Origin: JADCCX01 sp031431475
Lineage (GTDB): Bacteria; Pseudomonadota; Alphaproteobacteria; Rhizobiales; Beijerinckiaceae
DNA: 64,000 nucleotides
Direction: 5' to 3'
Assembly (NCBI GenBank): GCA_031431475.1
Contig: JANPDL010000018.1
Coordinates: 124,001-188,000 of the forward strand
Under the pieces are notes generated by a model. It saw nothing but the letters and a program-made list of their open reading frames with translations, did not search any database and was not told the origin of the DNA. The translations under genes were made by a program, and so were the position numbers. Positions 35,154 through 42,470 of the stretch are shown here, piece by piece; the first letter of the stretch is position 1; every line of letters starts with the position of its first letter.

Positions 35154-35765
35154 ATGGAGCGCTTCACCACACTGACCGCCATCGCCTGCCCGCTGGCGCT
35201 GGAGAATATCGACACGGATCAGCTGATCCCGGCACGCTTCATGAGCCGCCCCCGCGCCGCGGGGTATGGGGGCTTCCTTCTGCATGACCAGCGCTTTGGT
35301 CCCGATGGCGCGAGAGGTTTCATCCTCGATAGTCCAGCCTATTCTGGCACTAGAATACTTGTGGCGCGCCGCAACTTTGGCACTGGTTCCTCGCGCGAGG
35401 CAGCGGTTTATGCGCTCTGGGATTTCGGTATCCGCTGCGTCATTGCGCCATCCTTTGGCGATATCTTCGCTTCGAACGCCGTGAAGAACGGATTATTGCC
35501 TGCACAGGTCAGCGAGATCGAAGCGGATCAGTTGCTGGCGGTTCTGTCAGATGCACCTGCGCCGATGATGACGGTCGATCTCGAAGCAAACGCGATCACG
35601 TGTGGCAATCAGAGCATTCAGTTCGTGATCGATCCCGTGCGCCGGTTGCAATTGCTGAACGGCTGGGATGATCTGGATCTAACGCTGCAGCATCAAGCCG
35701 TAATCCAGGACTACCGCGGGCGAAGAGCGCGCAATCAGGCCTGGGCCTTCCCGACGATCAATTGA
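35154..35765 (+). CDS. aconitase-family hydro-lyase, small subunit (LeuD paralogue)
   Basis: A 203-residue swivelling-domain subunit. ENIDTDQLIPARFM and FASNAVKNGLLPAQVSE match LeuD. The active-site loop reads NFGTGSSREAAVYALWDFGI; canonical LeuD has NFGCGSSREHAPWAL, so Cys and His positions are Thr and Ala. The serine pair and arginine are kept. Together with the diverged large subunit this suggests altered substrate choice. It is the last gene of the run; the M23 peptidase gene converges on its end with an eight-base overlap and no terminator is visible between them. Confidence 0.88.
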   Translation: MERFTTLTAIACPLALENIDTDQLIPARFMSRPRAAGYGGFLLHDQRFGPDGARGFILDSPAYSGTRILVARRNFGTGSSREAAVYALWDFGIRCVIAPSFGDIFASNAVKNGLLPAQVSEIEADQLLAVLSDAPAPMMTVDLEANAITCGNQSIQFVIDPVRRLQLLNGWDDLDLTLQHQAVIQDYRGRRARNQAWAFPTIN

Positions 35766-37080
35766 TCCCGAACTTCTGCCCGACCCGCAAGAACCGCAAG
35801 GGGTCCGTCGCTTCGCCGTCAATGCGCGTTTCGTAATGCAGATGTGGCCCGGTGGAACGCCCGGTCGAACCGACGCGGCCAATGACTGACCCCTTCTGCA
35901 CCGTTTCGCCCGCATCCACATCAAGCGATGAGAGATGGGCATAACGTGTGGTCAGCCCATTGCCGTGATCGATCTCGACCATGTTGCCATAACCGCCGGT
36001 GTGACCGGATTCGACCACCTTGCCCGCAGCCGTGGCGCGAACCGGGGTGCCCGATGGCGCGCGGAAATCGATGCCTGTGTGCATCGCCATGCCGCGCGTG
36101 AAGGGATCGCTGCGGGCACCGTATCCGCTCGTCGTCTCAAAGTCGGTTGGCATGGGCCGCGCGATGGGCAGCGTTGTCACAACCCTGCGCATCCGCTCGG
36201 TCTGCTGGATCGCGAACTGAACCTGTGCCAGCTTCTGCTCGAACGGGCCCGCGTTCTTGCCAGCCGTGATTGGTACCAGTGGGCCGCCTTGCGCCGGGGT
36301 CTTGCCCGCAACCACAAAGCGAGACGCATCAAGGCCGGTTTCCGCAAAGATCGCAGACAGGCGCTGCGCATTGCCGCGTGCCATACGGTCCATGGAATCG
36401 AGCACTTGAATCTGCTGGCGCTCCATGCGGTCAGCCGCGTCTCGTGCTGCTGCAACAGCGATTGCCGTTGGCGCATCCATCAGACTGGAATGTTTCAGCG
36501 TCTTTTCTGGTCCGCCGATGGCGCGGGGATCACGAGGCGTGATCGGGCGCATTTCAAACGCATCCTGCGCCGGGCTTGGGCGAGTGTCATTCGGCGCGAA
36601 GGTGCGGACGGAACCGGTGGTCACGGGATCAATCGCGCGCGCTGCTTGACGATTTGAAGAAGGCCGCTGGCCCGCAAAAATCGGCTGATCGGCCAGCGAC
36701 GCCACGAGAGCGTGGCGCGTTTCAAGCTGCGATTGTCGGGAAATCAGTTCATGCAACTTGCCCTCCAGCGAGTTCTGGTCGAGCAACTGGCGTGATGTCA
36801 CCTTGTCGATCTGGTTGCGTAATGCTGCGAGACGATCCTCATAAGCATATTGCATTTCGGTCTGCTGGTTCATCAGCTTGGCCAGCATTTCGTCGCGAAA
36901 CACGAGGTAGAGTGTGGCGGTGAGATACCATCCCAGCAGCAGGACAGCGCCAATGCCACCAAGCGTGGCCACCCATGGCCGGATGCTGACGATCCGTGGT
37001 GTTGGCCCCGATCCGATCACAATGGAAAATGGACTGGTCGTGTTGGCGAAAGGCGAGGCAACTGGAAGACGAGACGCCAT
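35758..37080 (-). CDS. M23 family metallopeptidase (LytM/DipM-type)
   Basis: A ~440-residue inner-membrane-anchored protein. One membrane helix lies at about residues 38-60 (VATLGGIGAVLLLGWYL), followed by a coiled-coil (DRLAALRNQIDKVTSRQLLD), a variable region and a C-terminal LytM domain with MHTGIDFRAPSGTPV, TRYAHLSSLDVDAGE and GPHLHYE carrying the zinc ligands. These endopeptidases cut peptidoglycan cross-links or activate amidases. The ATG at 37080 is chosen; a GTG seven codons upstream is an alternative and neither has a strong ribosome site. Confidence 0.9.
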   Translation of the reverse strand: MASRLPVASPFANTTSPFSIVIGSGPTPRIVSIRPWVATLGGIGAVLLLGWYLTATLYLVFRDEMLAKLMNQQTEMQYAYEDRLAALRNQIDKVTSRQLLDQNSLEGKLHELISRQSQLETRHALVASLADQPIFAGQRPSSNRQAARAIDPVTTGSVRTFAPNDTRPSPAQDAFEMRPITPRDPRAIGGPEKTLKHSSLMDAPTAIAVAAARDAADRMERQQIQVLDSMDRMARGNAQRLSAIFAETGLDASRFVVAGKTPAQGGPLVPITAGKNAGPFEQKLAQVQFAIQQTERMRRVVTTLPIARPMPTDFETTSGYGARSDPFTRGMAMHTGIDFRAPSGTPVRATAAGKVVESGHTGGYGNMVEIDHGNGLTTRYAHLSSLDVDAGETVQKGSVIGRVGSTGRSTGPHLHYETRIDGEATDPLRFLRVGQKFGIN

Positions 37081-37196
37081 GACTGAACCCGTACGCGACA
37101 CAAAAAGCGTGTCTCACAACAAGCATTCAGACATCATTAGGGTTAACATTCCGGAAAAATGGCACGGGACGATTGCAAATAGTCCCGCACAGATGC

Positions 37197-38135
37197 TCAC
37201 GCCATCAGTTTGAGCGAAGGCAGCGACGCTTCGATGGCCGCACGGTTGGGCTCCAGCCATTCCGGCAGCATCAGCGTTTCGCCAAGATTGTCCTGCGGCT
37301 CATCGACCGCAAAGCCTGGCGCATCTGTCGCGATCTCGAACAAGGTGCCGCCGGGCTCGCGAAAATACACCGAACGAAAATAGTTCCGGTCGAGCTGTTC
37401 CGTTACATCCAGCCCCCACTTGCGCAACGCTTTTGCCATTGCAGCCTGCGCGGCGTCATCGGCAGCACGATAGGCCACGTGATGCACTGTGCCCGCGCCG
37501 GATTGATGGCGGGTGACACTGCTGGCATCCCGCACATCGATATTGACCGCAAGATTGTTCTGTCCCGTGGTCCAGCGCGTGATCTCGCCGTCTTTCGCGC
37601 CTTCGGTATATCCCATGACGCTGAGCACCGCGCCGGTGACATCGGGGACGGGTGACCAGATCGTGATGCCTGCAAAGCCGCGGATCGAATGCTGCTCTGG
37701 AACATCCCCGTTTGACCATCCGAGGCTGTCTGCCACTGAGGCCTGCGCGACGAGTTCGAGTGTCAAGCCATCGGGATCGGAGAAGGTGATGACTGTTTCG
37801 CCAAAGCGCTGCACTGGCATTTCGTGCGGGATATTTCTGAATGCCAGCCGGTCCAGCCAGAACGAGACTGCCGCGGGAGGAATAGCAAAGGCCGTGCCTG
37901 AAGCCTCGCCCGCACCTCGCCGTCCCGGTCGTGCGCTCGCCCAGGGGAAGAATGTCAGGATGGTGCCGGGCGAACCCTGTCCGTCGCCGTAATAGAGGTG
38001 ATAGGTACCCGGATCGTCGAAGTTCACGGTCTTCTTGACCAGCCTGAGGCCGAGAACGTCGGTGTAAAAGGCGACATTGCGCGCGGGATCACCGGAGATG
38101 GCGGTGATGTGGTGGATTCCGGCTGTGCAGGACAT
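37197..38135 (-). CDS. VOC-family ring-cleaving dioxygenase-like protein
   Basis: A 312-residue protein with two vicinal-oxygen-chelate repeats. Repeat one starts GIHHITAISGDPARNVAFYTDVLGL and has FSDPDGLTLELV; repeat two has GTVHHVAYRA and FREPGGTLFEIA. The His and Glu ligands (HHI, LTLELV, HHVAY, FEIA) match the MhqO/YkcA group, annotated as hydroquinone-type ring-cleaving dioxygenases using Fe2+. No other aromatic-degradation gene sits beside it, so its substrate is open. It is a single gene with about 107 bases to the next. Confidence 0.85.
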   Translation of the reverse strand: MSCTAGIHHITAISGDPARNVAFYTDVLGLRLVKKTVNFDDPGTYHLYYGDGQGSPGTILTFFPWASARPGRRGAGEASGTAFAIPPAAVSFWLDRLAFRNIPHEMPVQRFGETVITFSDPDGLTLELVAQASVADSLGWSNGDVPEQHSIRGFAGITIWSPVPDVTGAVLSVMGYTEGAKDGEITRWTTGQNNLAVNIDVRDASSVTRHQSGAGTVHHVAYRAADDAAQAAMAKALRKWGLDVTEQLDRNYFRSVYFREPGGTLFEIATDAPGFAVDEPQDNLGETLMLPEWLEPNRAAIEASLPSLKLMA

Positions 38136-38242
38136 GGTTGTTTCCTCAACGATGACTTGATCATATCAGTGAGGCATATGTGCGGGAACGATAGAGCTGA
38201 TGAAAGTCAGGCAATGCGGGTTGGCGGTTTTGCAAGGGAACC

Positions 38243-40102
38243 TCACCCCGCCAGCGCCAACCAGTCCTCTTCCGCCGATGCCAGTTTTTGCGCCAGATTG
38301 GCCCGGTCCTTTGCGAGTTGCGCGGCAATCTCCGGGTTCTTGCGGAACACATCCGGCTTCGCCAACGCCTCGTCCACCTTGGTGATCAGGTCACTGAGTT
38401 TGGCGATTTGTCCCTCAAGCTTTTCGGCCTGTTTGGTAGATGCGGGGTCGCTGGCCTTGGCGGAGGTCGCAGTTTCCTCCTCCTCGTCATCCTCCTCAAA
38501 GCCGGGGTCCTTCTGCTCGACACCGCTCTTCGATGTCCTGCGCGCCTGCAGGATCAGCTTGGTGTAATCATCGAGATCGCCCTCGAATGGTTTCACAGCG
38601 CCGCCCGCCACCAGCCAGAGCCGGTCGCAGGTCGCGTCGATCAGGAAGCGATCATGGCTGACGATGACGACAGCGCCTTCGTATTCAGCGATGGCATTGA
38701 TGAGCGCCTCGCGCATCGGGATATCGAGATGGTTCGTGGGTTCGTCCAGAATGAGCAAATGCGGGCCTTCGAAGGCGGCAAGGCCGAGCAGCAATCGTGC
38801 TTTCTCTCCGCCCGAGAGCTTCTTCACTGGCGTATCGGCCTTCTGCCACGAGAAGCCGAGCTGTGCCGTGCGCGCCCGCACCTTTGATTCCGGCTCGCCA
38901 ATCATACGGCGGCCCACGAGTTGCGCCGGTGTTTCCTCGATCGGCAATTCATCCAGCTGGTGCTGCGCGAAATAGGCCACCTTTAGCTTGGACGAGCGCA
39001 CGGATTTGCCATTCATAAGCGGCAGTCGATCCGCCAGCAGCTTCACGAAGGTGGACTTGCCGTTGCCGTTGGCTCCGAGCAATCCGATCCGGTCGTCATT
39101 TGAGATGGAAAGCGTGAGCTTTTTCAGAACCTTGCGCTCGCCATAGCCCACAGCTACGTCTTCGAGCCGGATAATCGGCGGTGACAGTTCTTTCTCGGGA
39201 TTGGGGAAGCGCACGGATGCGCCCTCCTCATCCGCCATGGTCTCCACGGTCTGCATCTTTTCCAGCCGCTTCATCCGTGATTGGGCCTGCCGCGCCTTGG
39301 AGGCCTTGGCCTTGAAGCGCTCCACGAAGGCAATGAGGTGCTTGCGCTCCGCCTGCTGCTTCACCGAAGCCTTCTCCAGCAACATGCGTTGCTCGGCGCG
39401 CTGCCGCGCAAAACTCGAATACCCACCGCGGTAGAGCGTCAGTTTACCCTGATCGAGATGCAGCGTGTGGTCGGTGATTGCGTCAAGGAAGTCCTTGTCA
39501 TGGCTCACGGTCAGCACGGTATGCGGATATTTCCCGAGATAATCTTGCAGCCAGAGCGCACCTTCCAGATCGAGATAGTTCGTGGGCTCATCCAGCAGCA
39601 GCAGATCAGGCTCCAGAAACAGCACGCTGGCGAGCGCCACGCGCATGCGCCAGCCACCCGAGAAATCCGAGCAGGGCCGCGCCTGAGCCTCCGCATCGAA
39701 GCCCAGACCGTGCAGGATCGCGGCGGCGCGGGAAGGTGCTGCATGGGCATCGATATCGAGCAGGCGCTCGTGGATATCCGAAATCCGCATCGGATCGGTC
39801 GCCGTGTCCGCTTCGGCCAGCAGTGCGGAGCGTTCGATATCGGCCTCTAGTACCGTATCGATCAGACATGTCGCGCCGCCCGGAGCTTCCTGCGCGACCT
39901 CGCCCATGCGCATGTTGCGGGGGATGCTGGCCACGCCGCTTTCGGGCTGCAATTCGCCGGTGATCACCTTGAACAGGGTGGTCTTGCCGGTGCCATTGCG
40001 GCCCACAAACCCCACCCGAGCGCCGGTGGGCAATGCGGCCGAGGCATTGTCAAGCAGGGTGCGTCCCGCGACGCGGCAGGTGATTTCCGAGAGTTGCAGC
40101 AT
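38243..40102 (-). CDS. ABC-F family ATP-binding protein
   Basis: A 619-residue soluble protein with two ATP-binding cassettes in one chain and no membrane helices. Cassette one has GRNGTGKTT, LLLLDEPTNYLD; cassette two has GANGNGKST, LSGGEKARLLLGLA and LLILDEPTNHLD. The linker between them is a Lys/Ala/Arg helix (RFKAKASKARQAQSRMKRLEKMQ), and a C-terminal coiled coil follows (TKQAEKLEGQIAKLSDLITK). ABC-F proteins act on ribosomes. The pattern is that of the Uup/YheS-like group. The ATG at 40102 starts with MLQLSEITCRVAGRTLLDN; upstream frame is not conserved. Confidence 0.93.
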   Translation of the reverse strand: MLQLSEITCRVAGRTLLDNASAALPTGARVGFVGRNGTGKTTLFKVITGELQPESGVASIPRNMRMGEVAQEAPGGATCLIDTVLEADIERSALLAEADTATDPMRISDIHERLLDIDAHAAPSRAAAILHGLGFDAEAQARPCSDFSGGWRMRVALASVLFLEPDLLLLDEPTNYLDLEGALWLQDYLGKYPHTVLTVSHDKDFLDAITDHTLHLDQGKLTLYRGGYSSFARQRAEQRMLLEKASVKQQAERKHLIAFVERFKAKASKARQAQSRMKRLEKMQTVETMADEEGASVRFPNPEKELSPPIIRLEDVAVGYGERKVLKKLTLSISNDDRIGLLGANGNGKSTFVKLLADRLPLMNGKSVRSSKLKVAYFAQHQLDELPIEETPAQLVGRRMIGEPESKVRARTAQLGFSWQKADTPVKKLSGGEKARLLLGLAAFEGPHLLILDEPTNHLDIPMREALINAIAEYEGAVVIVSHDRFLIDATCDRLWLVAGGAVKPFEGDLDDYTKLILQARRTSKSGVEQKDPGFEEDDEEEETATSAKASDPASTKQAEKLEGQIAKLSDLITKVDEALAKPDVFRKNPEIAAQLAKDRANLAQKLASAEEDWLALAG

Positions 40103-40279
40103 GGCGCTCTCGTAGCCGTGGTGCGCACATGTCGCAATGGTCGAAATTCTTAAGGCTGCCGGGCGAAACGCGCAGGGCATTAGGGAATAAACAACCTGTG
40201 TTCGTCGAAAATGCATCTAACGGAGCCAAGGGATGGGTATCCCGGGAGCAACCGGCAAGTATTTTTCAGGGTGGTTCAG

Positions 40280-40681
40280 ATGACACAGCTTTTTGAAGGC
40301 ACAATCGACGCTTCCATCGACGTCATGTCCATGCCCGAAAGTGCCATGCGCGCGGTGCGCGAATCAACGCAGCGTCGGGGCATGGTGACGCGCGAGGAAG
40401 CCGAGTTCCTGTTCCTTCTCGACCGCATGGGCAATGTCAGTGGCAATGACTGGTTTGCGATTGCGGTGAAGGCCGTGCGCGATTTCGTGGTCTGGGACAG
40501 CCGCCCAACCGGCTATGTCACGGAAACCGACGTCGACTGGCTGATTGGTCTGGTTGGCGATCAACCCACAGCTTTTGGCCGCGCGGTGGTCTTTGCCGTG
40601 GTGCGCGAGGCCGAAACTGTGCCGCCGCGTCTGTCGGAACTGGCGATGCGGGCTGCGGTGGGGCGTTGCCTGCTGGTTTGA
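40280..40681 (+). CDS. conserved hypothetical protein
   Basis: A 133-residue soluble protein starting at the ATG after CAGGGTGGTTCAG. It is helix-rich, with REEAEFLFLLDRMGNVSGND, AVKAVRDFVVWDSRPTGYVT and VDWLIGLVGDQPTAFGRAVV. I recognise no domain. Its final eleven codons and stop form the left copy of a 32-base direct repeat, and the stop also lies in the loop of a terminator-like hairpin. The right repeat copy lies ~920 bases away, so the natural end of this gene may have been involved in an insertion. Confidence 0.7.
   Translation: MTQLFEGTIDASIDVMSMPESAMRAVRESTQRRGMVTREEAEFLFLLDRMGNVSGNDWFAIAVKAVRDFVVWDSRPTGYVTETDVDWLIGLVGDQPTAFGRAVVFAVVREAETVPPRLSELAMRAAVGRCLLV
40650..40681 (+). repeat. 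left 32-base direct repeat flanking low-GC insertion
   Basis: This 32-base stretch matches 41573-41604 at 29 positions; the last 18 bases (CGTTGCCTGCTGGTTTGA) are identical. It is the 3' end of the hypothetical gene before it. Confidence 0.85.
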
Positions 40682-40693
40682 GACCAGCAGGCA
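40667..40693 (+). terminator. stem-loop at the end of the hypothetical gene
   Basis: TGCCTGCTGGT (40667-40677) and ACCAGCAGGCA (40683-40693) form a perfect 11-base-pair stem with loop TTGAG, followed by GTTTGATT. The stop codon is in the loop. It could terminate transcription from either side of the convergent genes. Confidence 0.7.
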
Positions 40694-40699
40694 GTTTGA

Positions 40700-41281
40700 T
40701 TAGCCAAACCAGACATCCACTACCAGGTTGGACTTCGGATCAATCTCGATATTCGCCCTGTGCGTGTTGTGGTCGAGGGTCAACATGTCTCCCGTCCGGT
40801 AAACCCTTACGCTTTTGCCCAAAAGGACCGTCAGGGGCAGGTGCGGATTGATCCGCTTTCCAGCCGTTTCTGCTCCGCCCACCTTGCCAATTGTAAGCCA
40901 TGGCCAAGGTGTAAAGTCACCTTCAAACAGTTCTACGGATTTCTGATAATCCAGCTCTTTCGTCATCTTGTTGGCGCTGGCATGGATGCGGACACCCTTG
41001 AGCGGCTTTCCCTTGCCCCAGAAATGCGACGGATCGCGATCAATAATTTCAGTGACTGATATAGGGGTGATAACAGGCATGCTGATGCCCGTTGGTGGAT
41101 CAGCAACAAAGTCAAAGTCCATGATCCCGTCAGCAGGTGGCATAACATAAATGCGCGGTTCCAATCGGCCATTTGACCAACCAGATGACACCACCTGACC
41201 ATCGCACCCAATGACGAGTTTGGGTGGTTTCGTTTTGACGATAGAAACCGAAATTTTTGTTACTTTGTAGATACGTGGCAT
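40700..41281 (-). CDS. hypothetical protein in low-GC insertion
   Basis: A 193-residue soluble protein with no signal peptide or membrane helix (starts MPRIYKVTKISVSIVKTKPP). It is rich in beta-strand-type sequence, with IMDFDFVADPPTGISMPVIT, WGKGKPLKGVRIHASANKMT and VRVYRTGDMLTLDHN. I recognise no family. Its start codon faces a 290-base AT-rich leader, and its stop is seven bases from the terminator-like stem. It is the only gene between two copies of a 32-base repeat, so it looks like cargo acquired as a unit. Confidence is in the reading frame, not in a function. Confidence 0.65.
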   Translation of the reverse strand: MPRIYKVTKISVSIVKTKPPKLVIGCDGQVVSSGWSNGRLEPRIYVMPPADGIMDFDFVADPPTGISMPVITPISVTEIIDRDPSHFWGKGKPLKGVRIHASANKMTKELDYQKSVELFEGDFTPWPWLTIGKVGGAETAGKRINPHLPLTVLLGKSVRVYRTGDMLTLDHNTHRANIEIDPKSNLVVDVWFG

Positions 41282-41572
41282 TTCAATCTCCCCTTGATTT
41301 CTTTAAATTTTAAAATGTACGCAACTGGATAAATTTCCCATATTAATATCGTTGTTTCAAGCCCTCCCACTGTTATGTATTAAGAGCCCTTGATTTGAAT
41401 AGGTTGAGAATCTAAAACCCTAGTATTTTTGCTGAATTATATAAATTCAAAAAATTCGTAGTTCAGCTTGCTGAGTGTCATTATCGTATGGGTAATTGCG
41501 GGTTGAGTTTTTGAATTATGAAACTTCCTCATCACTTCAGAAGAAATCTCCAGAGTTGCCATAAATTTGGGC
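41282..41572. other. AT-rich non-coding stretch
   Basis: About 290 bases with runs such as TTTAAATTTTAAAATG and AATTATATAAATTC, clearly lower in GC than the flanking genes. It should hold the promoter of the hypothetical gene on the minus strand. I see no convincing gene, tRNA or recombinase in it. Confidence 0.6.
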
Positions 41573-41604
41573 GCGCTGCAGTGGGACGTTGCCTGCTGGT
41601 TTGA
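41573..41604 (+). repeat. right 32-base direct repeat flanking low-GC insertion
   Basis: This matches 40650-40681 at 29 of 32 bases. It ends a few bases before the stop of the convergent HlyIII-family gene. Unlike the left copy, it is not followed by the ACCAGCAGGCA arm that would make a hairpin. Confidence 0.85.
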
Positions 41605-41609
41605 TCGCC

Positions 41610-42251
41610 TTACGCCAAACCGCCCAGACACGTCGCAATGGCCGCAAAATGACACGCCGCCGCCGTCACGACAAAGCCGTGCCATATCGCCCGTTGATAT
41701 CTCAGGTTTTCCCACAGGTGGAATACCACGCCGACGGAATAAATCACGCCACCCAGAAGCAGCAGCGTCGATGCAGTGGTCGGGAGCGAGGCCACGATGG
41801 GCTTGATCGCAAGTATGGCAACCCAGCTCAGGACGAGATAAATTACGACAGCGCTGTTATCGAACCTGCGGGGCAGGGTGAATTTGAGCACAATGCCGCC
41901 CAGTGCCCCCGCCCAGACCACAATTCCAAGTATCCAGGCAGTCGGCCTGTCCTGTAGCTGTGTCAGCAAAGGCGTGTAAGTCCCTGCGATCATGAGATAA
42001 ATCCCACAGTGATCGAAGCGTCTCAGCAGCGTTTGCAACCGCTCGTGTGTGGCCATGTTGTAGGCGAAAGAAAAACTCAGCATTGAGACGAGGCCGATGC
42101 CATAGATGATCGTGGCCGAAAGTTCGATGCCGCTGCGCTGCAGGCCGACATAGATTGCCAGAATCACGATTCCTGTGACCGCCAGTATCAAGGCTACAGC
42201 GTGGATAAGGCCATCGGCCAACATTTCAGCTCGGGTGTAGGGTCTGTTCAT
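41610..42251 (-). CDS. hemolysin III/PAQR family membrane protein
   Basis: A 213-residue protein with seven hydrophobic helices. The family metal-binding features are the early ADGLIHAVALILAVTG (His), SFAYNMATHERLQTLLRRFDHCGIYLMIAGTYTPL (Asp/His) and the late HLWENLRYQRAIWHGFVVTAAACHF (two His). HlyIII/PAQR proteins are zinc-containing membrane proteins; the bacterial role, including any hydrolase activity, is not settled. The ATG at 42251 is the more likely start; a GTG 26 codons upstream adds a non-conserved leader. Confidence 0.88.
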   Translation of the reverse strand: MNRPYTRAEMLADGLIHAVALILAVTGIVILAIYVGLQRSGIELSATIIYGIGLVSMLSFSFAYNMATHERLQTLLRRFDHCGIYLMIAGTYTPLLTQLQDRPTAWILGIVVWAGALGGIVLKFTLPRRFDNSAVVIYLVLSWVAILAIKPIVASLPTTASTLLLLGGVIYSVGVVFHLWENLRYQRAIWHGFVVTAAACHFAAIATCLGGLA

Positions 42252-42470
42252 GTCACGTGCTGAGGCCAATGATGCTGTTCCTATGATATGTTTGTTCACT
42301 AAATCCGAAAAGTCGGGGAAATCTACCACGGATGATTGTGGTGTAAGTGGTCTCGCCGCTGTGAAATTACTACCTGCCTGCCCCTCGACTGCCCCCTACC
42401 TTCCTCCGATTGCCCCCTATCGCACCCTTCGCTAGAGAACATGCATACGTTCGCCTAAAGGGCCGCAGTC

